Shown: one piece after another, positions 25,645 through 34,089 of the stretch
Layout: every line of letters starts with the position of its first letter
Numbering within the stretch: the stretch's first letter is position 1
Made by a program: the position numbers and the translations under genes
Origin: Pseudobdellovibrionaceae bacterium
GTDB taxonomy: Bacteria; Bdellovibrionota; Bdellovibrionia; Bdellovibrionales; UBA1609
Length of the DNA: 64,000 nucleotides
Assembly: GCA_020635055.1 (NCBI GenBank)
Contig: JACKAN010000018.1
Location: forward strand, 7,132 to 71,131
Reading direction: 5' to 3'
Notes under the pieces: model-generated
Databases searched by the model: none
Told to the model about the DNA's origin: nothing
The model's input: the letters and a program-made list of their open reading frames with translations, nothing else

Positions 25645-26133
25645 TTACAACTCCTTTTCCATGGTTAACCCCATAGGACACTCTGGGTCTGGTCCAAGAT
25701 GTTTCCAGCCATTTTTTTCATAGAATTTAATTCCGGAAAGATTTAATTCACTCACAGTCAATCTTGCTTTCAATAATCCCTTCTTTTTGAAAACAGACAT
25801 CGAATATTTTTCCATCAATATACCAACGCCACGTTTTCTGTATTCAGGTAAAAGATAAAATAAAGAAACGTAACCACAATTTGATTCTTTCCAAGATGTT
25901 TTTAATTCTATTTGACCTATAAGTCTGTTACCATCCCAAACACTAAAAATAGCCTCTGGATCATTTTTTAGAATTTTAATAATTGCCTCATTAAATTTTT
26001 CAAAACTATAATTACCAAGATCATTTGGCCATTTTGATTTGTCATCTCCAAAACTAATTTGAAAAGTATCTAAAAGAAATTGAAAAGATTCACTCATGTT
26101 ATCAATGTTGAATGGTGATATAGTAATTTTCAT
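25645..26133 (-). CDS. GNAT-family N-acetyltransferase
   Basis: A 162-residue acetyl-CoA-dependent transferase. The acetyl-CoA-binding motif A is in SLFYLLPEYRKRGVGILMEKYS (R/Q-x-x-G-x-G/A form, RKRGVG), and the C-terminal strand ARLTVSELNLSGIKFYEKNGW is typical of GNAT motif B. The substrate is unknown; the family acts on amino groups of drugs, amino acids or proteins. It lies alone between the solo IS3 end and a truncated IS3 copy, so it may be transferred cargo. Confidence 0.85.
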   Translation of the reverse strand: MKITISPFNIDNMSESFQFLLDTFQISFGDDKSKWPNDLGNYSFEKFNEAIIKILKNDPEAIFSVWDGNRLIGQIELKTSWKESNCGYVSLFYLLPEYRKRGVGILMEKYSMSVFKKKGLLKARLTVSELNLSGIKFYEKNGWKHLGPDPECPMGLTMEKEL

Positions 26134-26318
26134 TTTTTCCTCTGATTTTATTGATGATCCACTTTTTAATGCGATGTAGTGTGCTGTCCGGGCTCGATCG
26201 TCACAAATAGTGGAATAATTTGAGTCAAAAAAGTGTGCGGATTTTAGCCTTAGTCACTGAAATCCTGAAGGCGGCCCCTGTTCTAGAAGGAGAACAAACA
26301 TGATACAAAGGAGTCCAT

Positions 26319-26471
26319 ATGAGCCAAGAAAAGAAAAAACGAACAAGAAAATCCGCAGAAAAGATGGCCGAGCTAGTGCTGGAGGCCGAAAGTATCGGAG
26401 CCACTCAGGTCTGTCGTCGCGAAGGCATTGCGCATGCACAACTATCGCGGTGGAAACAGAAATTCCTCTAG
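26319..26471 (+). pseudogene. HTH OrfA remnant of another insertion sequence
   Basis: A 50-residue frame, MSQEKKKRTRKSAEKM.. to ..HAQLSRWKQKFL, preceded by AAAGGAG. It reads as the helix-turn-helix part of an IS transposase OrfA (IGATQVCRREGIAHAQLSRWKQKF) and stops at the junction with the IS3 fragment. The remaining element is missing. The sequence from 26170 upstream probably belongs to the same lost element. Confidence 0.6.
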
Positions 26472-26911
26472 GGCGGCTGGAGCTAACTCCAAAATATTTA
26501 TATAAAAATTCAACCGGGACTTTTGTTGTGGAATTTCGGATTTCATATATCACTTGGAACCGCCCAGTTCTTTGCTTGAGAAAATCGCAGTGCTTTTTTT
26601 TAATACACGGTTAATTTCTTCTATATAACCAAGCTCTTTTTTAAGTGTATGAACTTCATTTTCAAGATCCTCATAGCTGGGCCTATCTTTAGACTTTGTT
26701 AATTTTCCGACAGAAAATTCCTTTCTCCAACGGCTTAAGGCAGCTTTACTTACCCCTAATTCCTTACAGGTGTTTGAAATTCCTGCTATTTTGCTTCTAG
26801 CTACCGCTTCTTGTTTAAATTCGTTACTATATTTATTCATGACTTTCTCCTCATACCATATTGGGTGAAAAAAGTCTCACATGATGTCTCCAGTGATTTT
26901 GGGGAAGTCCA
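26472..26911 (-). mobile_element. Truncated IS3-family element, fragment A
   Basis: The left terminus (TGGACTTCCCCAAAATCACT, read on the minus strand from 26911), orfA and the first roughly 25 codons of orfB of the same IS found complete at 30323 and 34589. Similarity ends near 26472, where the HTH remnant begins. The rest of orfB is deleted. Confidence 0.85.
26550..26840 (-). CDS. IS3-family OrfA (in truncated copy A)
   Basis: A 96-residue HTH protein, MNKYSNEFKQEAVARSK.., containing NTCKELGVSKAALSRWRKEF and a leucine-zipper-like tail. It is the complete orfA of the IS, with an A8 tract in the codons for VLKKS. OrfB begins at 26553 on the minus strand but breaks after MIYEIRNSTTKVPVEFLYKYFGV, so the element cannot transpose by itself. 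Confidence 0.88.
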   Translation of the reverse strand: MNKYSNEFKQEAVARSKIAGISNTCKELGVSKAALSRWRKEFSVGKLTKSKDRPSYEDLENEVHTLKKELGYIEEINRVLKKSTAIFSSKELGGSK

Positions 26912-26972
26912 GTCCAGCTTTACGGGTGTATATTTGTGAGACGAAGTTCTCTTGGCACTGAAAAATGCTTGT

Positions 26973-27000
26973 TATGATAGTATCATATGATACTATCATA
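26973..27000. promoter_or_regulatory. 28-base perfect palindrome abutting the fic start
   Basis: Half-site TATGATAGTATCAT followed by its exact complement, ending 3 bases before the fic ATG. A TTGGCA at 26952 and TATGAT at 26973 could be the -35 and -10 boxes (15-base spacing), so a repressor bound here would cover both promoter and start codon. No Shine-Dalgarno sequence fits between it and the ATG. Confidence 0.75.
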
Positions 27001-27003
27001 TAA

Positions 27004-27987
27004 ATGAAGCCTCCCTATACTTTGAATCAAAAAATGCTTGGACTATGCGCTGAAATAACTCGGTCTCTTGGTCGACTTGAAGGGCTCCATGTTTTGAGGC
27101 CTGAACCAAAATTGCGTAAATCTAATCGTGTGAGAACTATTCAAGGAAGTTTGGCCATTGAAGGTAATACTCTGGCACTCGATCAAGTGACGGCGATTCT
27201 GGAGGGAAAACGGGTCATTGGTAAGAAGCGTGAAGTCTTAGAAGTCAAAAATGCGATTAGCGCTTATGATCTCATTTCAACCTTTCAACCTTATTCCGCC
27301 AAGTCACTCAAAGAGGCCCACAGTATCTTAATGAAAGACCTTGTTGACGGTGCCGGAAAATGGAGAAGCGGGAATGTCGGGGTTTTTCAAGGAACTCGGG
27401 TGGCACACGCTGCTCCACAGGCAAGGCGTGTCCCCGGACTCATGGACCAGCTCTTTGCATTCATGAAATCCGAGAAGCAAACCCACCCCCTGATTTTGTC
27501 GGCTATATTTCACTATGAGCTAGAATTTATCCATCCATTTTCTGATGGAAATGGTCGCATCGGAAGGCTTTGGCAAACTACGTTGCTGGCAAAATTTCAT
27601 CCTCTCTTTGAGTTCACTCCGCTTGAGTCCATTGTTCGCAACCGTCAAGATGACTACTATAAGTCGTTGGGGCTTGCAGATAAAGCTGGCGAAGCAAGTC
27701 CCTTCATTGAGTTTTCTTTGGAAACGATTTTTGAAGCCTTAGAGGACCTTGCTGTCTCCGTCCGACCCGAACCTCTCACAACGGAAAATCGGCTTGTAAT
27801 GGTGCGCAGACAACTCCAAGATCGCTCTTTTTCACGTAAAGACTATCTCCAGATTTTCAAAACTATTTCGACCGCGACAGCCAGTCGGGATCTAGCTTAT
27901 GGCGTGAGGCAGGGAGTTCTTGTGAAAGAAGGAGAGAAGGCCCTTGCTGCGTATCGATTCAGGTCTTTGAATCCCAAGGTTAAATAA
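27004..27987 (+). CDS. Fic-domain protein (probable AMP-transferase)
   Basis: A 327-residue Fic/DOC-family enzyme. The active-site motif is H177PFSDGNGRIGR188, complete for ATP-dependent AMPylation. An inhibitory helix motif S49LAIEGN55 lies N-terminal, which makes it a class II (self-inhibited) Fic protein. A winged-helix-like C-terminus (about 255-320) is common in this group. No separate antitoxin is visible. The base composition is clearly GC-richer than in its neighbours, and it sits next to a truncated IS, both signs of transfer. The palindrome touching its start suggests autoregulation. Confidence 0.92.
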   Translation: MKPPYTLNQKMLGLCAEITRSLGRLEGLHVLRPEPKLRKSNRVRTIQGSLAIEGNTLALDQVTAILEGKRVIGKKREVLEVKNAISAYDLISTFQPYSAKSLKEAHSILMKDLVDGAGKWRSGNVGVFQGTRVAHAAPQARRVPGLMDQLFAFMKSEKQTHPLILSAIFHYELEFIHPFSDGNGRIGRLWQTTLLAKFHPLFEFTPLESIVRNRQDDYYKSLGLADKAGEASPFIEFSLETIFEALEDLAVSVRPEPLTTENRLVMVRRQLQDRSFSRKDYLQIFKTISTATASRDLAYGVRQGVLVKEGEKALAAYRFRSLNPKVK

Positions 27988-28251
27988 AGATATTCTGGTT
28001 TCCCAGGATGACCAAATTAATATGTTCGTGGTAGTCACATAGAAATATTTCCAGCTGGTCTGATGCAATTACGACAGACCAACCCAGAGGATTACGAGTG
28101 CACATTTTTTATAAAGCTTATTGGAAAATGAAAAGTATGAACTCAATTGGGATTCAATTCATAAGAAAATAGACAGAAAAATAAATGAGACAATTCGGCC
28201 CCAATTTTATATAGATGATCTCTATCATTCTCTTAAGCATTATCTCCCACC

Positions 28252-28585
28252 ATAAGGAAAAGTTTTTTCTATTGACGAGGTTCTAGAGTTTGACTTTGTG
28301 ACAACAAAGAATGAAATTTGGGGATTAACAGGTAAACGTCAATCTAAGGATGGCTGGAGAGATGATAAGTTTCCTCGGAAGTTAAAGTACTTAACGTCAA
28401 GTCTGAACACTTTGAGGTCTATAGTTGAAGAAGGACTTGCGATCGCTTATCTTCCGGACTACTTTGCCGAAAACGCAGGTTTTGAAAAGTTAAGTATTTC
28501 TGGGTGCCCCTATGAGTGTAAGCAAAAAGTGAACTTGATAACCAAAGATAAAAAGGCTTTAGGTTGGGTGAATCAATTGTTTTAA
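28252..28585 (+). pseudogene. LysR-type regulator, C-terminal fragment
   Basis: From about 28255 the frame reads SIDEVLEFDF .. DGWRDDKFPRKLKY .. LAIAYLPDYFAENAG .. SGCPYECKQK, closely matching the last third of the intact LysR at 52556 (DGWRDDKFPRKIKY, LALAYLPEYFVESSG, TGCPYSCSQS). No DNA-binding domain precedes it, and a TAA stands at the break. The 28000-28251 stretch holds another unrecognised fragment (a frame of about 45 codons ending in HSLKHYLPP). A decayed paralogue. Confidence 0.75.
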
Positions 28586-28693
28586 TTGAGAGGCAACTTT
28601 TTTGACTGTTTGCAGAAGATATAAAAATAGCAAAAAATATCAAAACAGCTTCTCTCCTATTACTTATATTGGGTCTCAGCGAGGTTAAAGACA

Positions 28694-29557
28694 ATGAGTT
28701 ATGTTGGGCGTGTTCAAAAAGCAGTTGATTTTATCGAGGACAATCTTCGAAATCCCTTAGATCTTTTAGATGTAGCTAAAGAGGCGGCTTTTTCACCTTA
28801 TCACTTTCACCGAATATTTAGTCTTACCGTGGGTGAAACCATCAAGGACTACATTAGAAAGAGAAGGTTAACGGAAGCGGCGCTTGAGTTAAGAGATACC
28901 GAAAGAAGAATACTGGATATTGCCATCGACTACCAATTTGAATCCCAAGAATCCTTTGGCCGAGCTTTTAAAAAAATGTTTGAGGAGACTCCAGGTAAAT
29001 ATCGGAGTCTACAAAATCATCCCAAGATGTTTGAAAAACGAAAACTCACAGAGGAGGCCATTATGCACAGAGCGCAGGGAATTGAGGTTAATTCTAATAT
29101 CGTTACTAAAAAGAATTTTTGGGTTGTCGGCTTGGAATACAAGGGGCCACAAAAATTCCAGGGCGATTTGTGGGATAAGTTTATTCCTAGAATGAAAGAG
29201 GTCAAAAACCGAATTGATGGGGAAACATCCTTTGGTGTCTGCTACGCAACCAAAGAAATGACAAAAAAAGATGAGCTTAGTTATATGGCAGCGTTGCCAG
29301 TCTCCATTGTTGAAGATGTCCCTGAAGGGATGACAGCAAGAGAAGTCATCGGTGGTGAGTACGTTGTTGTTATTCACAAAGGCTCTATCGAGAAGATTGG
29401 TGATACCATCGACTTTGCCTATGGTACTTGGTTACCGCGCTCAGGCTATGATCCTGATGATCGCGCTGATTTAGAGTTGTATGATGCTCGTTTTAAAGCC
29501 GAGGCTGATGACTCGGAGTTTGATTTTCTGATTCCGATTAAAAAGAGAGAAAGCTAA
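28694..29557 (+). CDS. AraC-family regulator with GyrI-like effector domain
   Basis: A 287-residue regulator. The N-terminal AraC double HTH (about residues 1-105) includes LLDVAKEAAFSPYHFHRIFS and ILDIAIDYQFESQESFGRAFKK. The C-terminal GyrI-like ligand-binding domain (about 120-287) includes FGVCYATKEM and the typical final AEADDSEFDFLIPIKK. Such Rob/SbmC-type proteins bind small hydrophobic or cationic drugs. It lies in the IS3-bounded segment, after a LysR fragment, and has no obvious target gene nearby other than the convergent 29563 gene. Confidence 0.88.
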   Translation: MSYVGRVQKAVDFIEDNLRNPLDLLDVAKEAAFSPYHFHRIFSLTVGETIKDYIRKRRLTEAALELRDTERRILDIAIDYQFESQESFGRAFKKMFEETPGKYRSLQNHPKMFEKRKLTEEAIMHRAQGIEVNSNIVTKKNFWVVGLEYKGPQKFQGDLWDKFIPRMKEVKNRIDGETSFGVCYATKEMTKKDELSYMAALPVSIVEDVPEGMTAREVIGGEYVVVIHKGSIEKIGDTIDFAYGTWLPRSGYDPDDRADLELYDARFKAEADDSEFDFLIPIKKRES

Positions 29558-29562
29558 ATAAA

Positions 29563-29946
29563 TTATTTGGAAAAAGATACTGGAATATTTTCCGTCCAAC
29601 GGCGACCACAACCGACTTTTTCACCGTATTCAATCATTTGATCCCATGAGGAATCTTTTACCTTGGAGATTTTAAATGTTTTATTTTTGAGGACTACAAA
29701 AAGTTGGTTGTTTTTTTCACTGAAGAAGTGAATATACCACTCACCATTTACTAAGCCTTTTTCCAGAGAAGAAAGAAGAGGAGTTAAATCTTGCATGGGT
29801 ATTTTATAGCGATAAACATGCCAAGTCTTCTCAGCCTCTTCTGGCATTTCAACTATACGTTCTTTTATTTGAAAGGGGGCAAATGGCCTCAAAATCGATT
29901 TAGAATTTAAACTTTCCAAAATGATTTCACCAATAAAATTTTCCAT
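29563..29946 (-). CDS. Hypothetical cytoplasmic protein
   Basis: A 127-residue protein, alpha/beta, without signal or membrane segment (ending GCGRRWTENIPVSFSK). No family recognised. It is the last gene of a minus-strand run that includes the deaminase, HAD and AbiE genes, separated from the deaminase by 42 bases, so it was perhaps once the distal gene of that operon. The IS3 copy B upstream should cut it from the original promoter. Confidence 0.5.
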   Translation of the reverse strand: MENFIGEIILESLNSKSILRPFAPFQIKERIVEMPEEAEKTWHVYRYKIPMQDLTPLLSSLEKGLVNGEWYIHFFSEKNNQLFVVLKNKTFKISKVKDSSWDQMIEYGEKVGCGRRWTENIPVSFSK

Positions 29947-30393
29947 AATGACTCCATTTAGTTTTTTTAAATATTTTTTTATCCGCTTTCAATCCAGATA
30001 TTTTGGCCACTCGTGATATGGTATTAGATCCTTTAGTGATTCACACTTGTCTTTCCCTAGGACAATCAGGCTCTCAAGATTGTTCTCATCAATATCTCTC
30101 ATAAATTGCCTACAGTGACCGCAGGGAGGAAGAATGGCAAACTTTCCATTTTTATCATCCTGCCAAACCGCAACAATTTTTTCAAAACGGTATTCTCCGT
30201 CTGTTATCATTGCAGCCAGCGCGTTTCTCTCTGTGCAAAGTCCCCAGCTAGGAGTATCTACACAGACACCTAAATAAATTTTGCCATTTTTTCCTAGAAC
30301 CGCAGCTGCGACATCTCCATGATGGACTTCCCCAAAATCACTGGAGACATCATGTGAGACTTTTTTCACCCAATATGGTATGAGGAGAAAGTC

Positions 30394-30684
30394 ATGAATA
30401 AATATAGTAACGAATTTAAACAAGAAGCGGTAGCTAGAAGCAAAATAGCAGGAATTTCAAACACCTGTAAGGAATTAGGGGTAAGTAAAGCTGCCTTAAG
30501 CCGTTGGAGAAAGGAATTTTCTGTCGGAAAATTAACAAAGTCTAAAGATAGGCCCAGCTATGAGGATCTTGAAAATGAAGTTCATACACCTAAAAAAGAG
30601 CTTGGTTATATAGAAGAAATTAACCGTGTATTAAAAAAAAGCACTGCGATTTTCTCAAGCAAAGAACTGGGCGGTTCCAAGTGA
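30394..30684 (+). CDS. IS3-family OrfA (copy B)
   Basis: A 96-residue HTH protein of the IS, with start ATG after GAGGAGAAAG. It differs from copy A by one residue (EVHTPKK against EVHTLKK). The A8 tract is at 30633-30640. Its stop TGA lies inside the GTGA at the orfB start. Confidence 0.92.
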   Translation: MNKYSNEFKQEAVARSKIAGISNTCKELGVSKAALSRWRKEFSVGKLTKSKDRPSYEDLENEVHTPKKELGYIEEINRVLKKSTAIFSSKELGGSK

Positions 30685-31553
30685 TATATGAAATCAGAAA
30701 ATCCACAACAAAAGTCCCGGTTGAATTTTTATGTAAATATTTTGGAGTTAGTTCCAGTGGTTATTATTTTTGGAAAAAAAGATCTGAGAATATTCATTCC
30801 AACAAGAGGGCAACAGTTTGCGATGCTATAAAAAAATACTTTAAAATAAGTAAAAGTACATATGGCTCCCCTAGGATTTACGACGACTTAAAAGAAGCTG
30901 GCATTTTAGTAAGTGAAAATACAGTGGCAAAGTATATGAAGGAGATGGGTTTAGATGCTCGTTTAAAAAAGAAATATCGTGTTCAAACTACAGACTCAAA
31001 TCATAACCACCCAATAGCGCCAAGGCTGTTTAAAGTCGAAGATGCCCATCCATTGCCGTCTAAAGCAGGCAAGTTGTTAGCTGGTGATATAACTTACTTG
31101 AGAGTGGGCTACAGATTTATATACTTGGCTGTTGTTATAGATTTATATAATCGTGAAGTTATCGGTTGGTCTATGGGAAATAGTCTTGAAACAAGTTTAG
31201 TATTAAGAGCACTCGACAGCGCCATGAAAAAAGTGGGTCCAGATGCAGAAATTATATTCCACTCTGATCGTGGAAGCCAATATGCAAGCAAAGCCTACCG
31301 TAATTTTTTAAAAAATAAAAATATTAAACCCAGCATGTCCAGGCGTGGAAATTGCTACGATAATGCTTATGTTGAGTCATGGTTTAGCTCTCTGAAGAAA
31401 GAGTGGATTTATAGAAATTGTTATTCAACAGAGGCAGAGTTGAAAGCCTTAGTTTTTGAATATATTGAAGTTTGGTATAATAAAAAAAGAAAACATTCTT
31501 CACTTGGCAATCAGAGTCCGGAGAAGTATAAATTAACAAATTTGTCTCACTAA
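30681..31553 (+). CDS. IS3-family OrfB transposase (copy B)
   Basis: A 290-residue DDE integrase-like protein starting at GTG 30681. The catalytic triad is likely in LLAGDITYLRV, FHSDRGSQYAS and YDNAYVESWFSSLKKEW. An N-terminal HTH_21-like region (YGSPRIYDDLKEAGI) and the ending KRKHSSLGNQSPEKYK are standard. The same protein is found in copy C. Confidence 0.95.
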   Translation: MIYEIRKSTTKVPVEFLCKYFGVSSSGYYFWKKRSENIHSNKRATVCDAIKKYFKISKSTYGSPRIYDDLKEAGILVSENTVAKYMKEMGLDARLKKKYRVQTTDSNHNHPIAPRLFKVEDAHPLPSKAGKLLAGDITYLRVGYRFIYLAVVIDLYNREVIGWSMGNSLETSLVLRALDSAMKKVGPDAEIIFHSDRGSQYASKAYRNFLKNKNIKPSMSRRGNCYDNAYVESWFSSLKKEWIYRNCYSTEAELKALVFEYIEVWYNKKRKHSSLGNQSPEKYKLTNLSH

Positions 31554-31647
31554 ATCTGTCTATTTTTTTTGGGGAAGTCCATGAAGTCTGCCATTTGAGT
31601 CGGTATGTTGGTTCAGAGCTTTTTTTGCTTTTTGAATGAGTTCTTTA

Positions 31648-32286
31648 TTATTTACTGAGATCATAAAAATAACTCCCTATTTCATTTGGTGAGTGCAAGA
31701 TAGTTTTTGGTGATTGAGCTTCCAGTTCTTCTAATGGCCCATACCCATAGCTTACGGCAATGGCTTGTACGTTATTATTTTTGGCACCTATGAGATCATG
31801 TTTACGATCACCAATCATATAGGTTTGGCCAGGGGCAAGCTTTTCTTTGTTAACGATATACTCGATCAGGTCAGTTTTATCTTTACGAGTTCCATCAAGT
31901 GCGCTGCCATATTCTCCATTGAAGTAATCTGAAAGTTCAAAGTGAGTGAGGATCTTAGATGCATAGACAATGGGTTTTGATGTGGCCAAGAATAAGTTGA
32001 AGTTTATATTTTTTAGCTTTTGAAGATTCTCAATGATCCCTGAGTATAAGGTGTTTTCATACATCCCCACATTTGAAAATCGCTCTCTGTAATATTGAAC
32101 AGCGAGATCAACTTTTGTTTTGTCAGAAAGGAGTACGTGGAAGGAATCTTGAAGAGGTGGCCCGATACACCAATCAAGGTTATCGGGAATTTCTGCACCA
32201 AGTTTTTCAAGAGCGTACTGAATACATTTGGTAATCCCTTGTTTCGGGTCTGTTAGTGTTCCATCGAGATCAAATAAAATGTTCAT
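31648..32286 (-). CDS. HAD-family hydrolase (phosphoglycolate phosphatase-like)
   Basis: A 212-residue haloacid-dehalogenase phosphatase. Motif I is FDLDGTLTDPKQG (nucleophile Asp and acid Asp), motif II is FLATSKP, and motifs III/IV are around YMIGDRKHDLIGAKNN. The cap domain lies between residues about 17 and 85, as in the Gph/PpaX group. It starts 1 base after the AbiEii stop, and the deaminase start codon overlaps its end. This suggests a nucleotide-salvage or repair unit (nucleotidase plus deaminase) appended to the AbiE operon. Confidence 0.88.
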   Translation of the reverse strand: MNILFDLDGTLTDPKQGITKCIQYALEKLGAEIPDNLDWCIGPPLQDSFHVLLSDKTKVDLAVQYYRERFSNVGMYENTLYSGIIENLQKLKNINFNLFLATSKPIVYASKILTHFELSDYFNGEYGSALDGTRKDKTDLIEYIVNKEKLAPGQTYMIGDRKHDLIGAKNNNVQAIAVSYGYGPLEELEAQSPKTILHSPNEIGSYFYDLSK

Positions 32287-33195
32287 TTATCCACCTAACT
32301 TTTCCTTTAACTGATTTGCCATAAACACATGCTTTTCTGTGTTTTCAGATTTTAACTTTTCTAAATTTATCAATTTCCATTTGATAGCAGGGAGATCTTT
32401 AATGACATGAGGAAATTTCGACCAGTCTGGGGTTGCATCTTGGAAGCTTAAAATAAATTCTTTTTCTTTGCTTGTAAGTGAAGAATTAATTTCTTTTATA
32501 AGTCTTTTTCTAATCTCAACCAAATCACTGAGTGGGACATTTTCTTTAACCATCCCCAAAAATTCTTTGTTATAAATTTCTTCAATATCGAGTTCGTGGG
32601 GATGAATTACCTCATGAATAGGGCGAGGATGTGAAAGCAGATAAGTGATAAAGCCTTCTCTTAGAGAATCTGTAATCCCTTTATTTTCAAAAAGGTATTT
32701 AACATCAAAGAGGTCTCTAGGATGTTGTCTATCTAAAGCTGCACAAATTTTCCCTCCGTAGAGATCTTCAAATGAAAGTACGGGGACGTCGTATGCAAAC
32801 TCAAACTGTTTTTGAGCCTTTTCACAAATTTCCATAACTCTTACTGGAAATAAGCTGCCGCGAAGAACAAAGTTTGGTTCAATTTTAACATCAACACCTT
32901 CTCTTGAAACGATAATCTTATTTCCTGTTGAATTCACTACGGCACTTGTACTAGAAAGATTTTTATTGATTTTATAGGCAATGTCTTTAAGTTCAGTCCC
33001 AATCTCCTGAAGAGATGTGCTACGATCTTTTAAAGGTAGATATGTAAGGTCAATATCAACAGAGAGTCGCGGCATATTACGTTCAAAAAAATTTATGGCC
33101 GTACCACCTTTAAGCGCAAATATGGGTGATGGGAAGATTTGCGGGAAACACTCCAGCATCAATTGCACTTGTTTTTCAAAAATATTTTTATTCAT
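32287..33195 (-). CDS. AbiEii-type nucleotidyltransferase toxin
   Basis: A 302-residue protein. The nucleotidyltransferase signature is FALKGGTAINFFERN followed by LSVDIDLTYLP (G-G-T and D-x-D-L), and VLSFEDLYGGKICAALDRQHPRDLFDV is the family's conserved second motif. AbiEii toxins transfer nucleotides to targets such as tRNA and cause phage abortive infection or growth arrest. It overlaps its antitoxin by 8 bases. Full length, no visible defect. Confidence 0.92.
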   Translation of the reverse strand: MNKNIFEKQVQLMLECFPQIFPSPIFALKGGTAINFFERNMPRLSVDIDLTYLPLKDRSTSLQEIGTELKDIAYKINKNLSSTSAVVNSTGNKIIVSREGVDVKIEPNFVLRGSLFPVRVMEICEKAQKQFEFAYDVPVLSFEDLYGGKICAALDRQHPRDLFDVKYLFENKGITDSLREGFITYLLSHPRPIHEVIHPHELDIEEIYNKEFLGMVKENVPLSDLVEIRKRLIKEINSSLTSKEKEFILSFQDATPDWSKFPHVIKDLPAIKWKLINLEKLKSENTEKHVFMANQLKEKLGG

Positions 33196-34018
33196 TCACT
33201 TTTTCCTTACCCACAAGGTGCTTGGGAACTGTTATTTTATATTTTTTGTCATAAGTGCCCTCTTTGTAGAGCAGTCTATCTCCAGTTCCTAGATCGACTT
33301 GTTTTAAGTCTATTTTTTGAAACCATTGGTGGTTGTGCTTTTCTGCAAAAAATAGAAATAATCTTTTAACCCTTATTGATGAGCAGTTTTCAAGTAGTGA
33401 CTGTATGAGTTTGGGCCTCAGGGTGGTTAAGTTTTCAAAGATTAAATCGGTCTCGTCCCAAGTTTGTTTTTTAGGGATAAGATAAAGTAGTTCTATGATG
33501 GCCCGCTCTTTTGAAGAGATCCTTATTTGAAAGCGATCCCATTCGGTATCAGTGAAGCCTTCCTTGAAATCTTCAGAAAAAAGATTGGTCCTTACAAGAG
33601 TTATTTGCTCATTCCATTTTTGACCTCTAAACCATTTAGGAAGGTTTCTGACGCTCAAGGGAGAGAAAAGAAATATTTCAGAGTGATCATTTAACTTCAA
33701 GTAGTGAGCGCCACCTTTTATTTCAAGGGCGGATTTTGCACCGATATGAATAGGTAAATTGAGTTGCATTTGTACAGCCGAAAGGGCCGCCTGCCAATTG
33801 GACTCTTCTCCGTCTCTTTTGAAGGCCCCAACCCCAACTCTCTCCAGCCAGCCACTTTCTACATATTTGTTAGACAGCTTTCGGTTGATCCCATGTTTAT
33901 CTAACCACGGCTGAGTGAGTATCGCCTGCGGAAGTAGTAGCTTCTGTAAAGTCTTTAATTTTGATCTTATATGACTACTCATAGTGGTCATATTTACATA
34001 AAAATAAAGTAAACTCAA
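33188..34018 (-). CDS. AbiEi-family antitoxin
   Basis: A 276-residue partner of AbiEii: an N-terminal winged helix (KLLLPQAILTQPWLDKHGINRKLSNKYVESGWLERVGVGAFKR) followed by the AbiEi_3-type C-terminal domain (WNEQITLVRTNLF to FAEKHNHQWF). AbiEi proteins repress their own promoter and, in type IV fashion, counter the toxin. The track start at 34018 is probably too early; the ATGs at 33991 or 33982 are in a MTTMSS stretch that also forms an inverted repeat. Two 29-base direct repeats lie at and upstream of the start. Confidence 0.88.
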   Translation of the reverse strand: MSLLYFYVNMTTMSSHIRSKLKTLQKLLLPQAILTQPWLDKHGINRKLSNKYVESGWLERVGVGAFKRDGEESNWQAALSAVQMQLNLPIHIGAKSALEIKGGAHYLKLNDHSEIFLFSPLSVRNLPKWFRGQKWNEQITLVRTNLFSEDFKEGFTDTEWDRFQIRISSKERAIIELLYLIPKKQTWDETDLIFENLTTLRPKLIQSLLENCSSIRVKRLFLFFAEKHNHQWFQKIDLKQVDLGTGDRLLYKEGTYDKKYKITVPKHLVGKEKVNE

Positions 34019-34089
34019 GCTTAAACTTTGAAATAGTGAAAATATGACCCCTTTAGGGAGTCATATTTGCATATAAATAAAGTAAACTC
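33988..34089. repeat. Two 29-base direct repeats at the AbiE promoter
   Basis: 33988-34016 and 34061-34089 share TCATATTT..CATA..AAATAAAGTAAACTC with 2 differences, 73 bases apart. Between them an imperfect hairpin (ATATGACCCC.. / ..GGGAGTCATAT, 34042-34066) is found, and ATGAC..GTCAT half-sites recur at 33971-33991. Probable operator sites for AbiEi cooperative repression. Confidence 0.7.

Larger units (their letters stand above)
30323..31581 (+). mobile_element. IS3-family insertion sequence, copy B (complete)
   Basis: A 1259-base element with ends TGGACTTCCCCAAAA and (inverted) GGGGAAGTCCA. A 3-base target duplication TGA flanks it. It carries orfA and orfB with a GTGA overlap and an A8 tract near the end of orfA, which is suitable for -1 slippage to give an OrfAB fusion. 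Confidence 0.92.
29989..31664 (-). pseudogene. Cytidine deaminase-like gene split by IS3 copy B
   Basis: The gene starts at 31664 (MISVNNKELIQKAKKAL.., overlapping the end of the HAD gene) and is broken in the His codon of NGRLH/GDVAAAVLG by the IS at 30323-31581. The distal part (29989-30322) has the zinc-binding deaminase motifs CTERNALAAM and PPCGHCRQFM. The family deaminates cytidine or blasticidin-like nucleosides; the TERNA form is common to both. TGA is repeated on both sides of the IS, so removing the IS plus one repeat restores the frame. Inactive in this genome unless the IS leaves. Confidence 0.85.

Noticed and set aside
29989..30423. 144-residue deaminase starting inside the IS
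   Set aside because: The first 30 codons are the IS3 antisense strand; the real N-terminus lies at 31582-31664, so this is a split gene.
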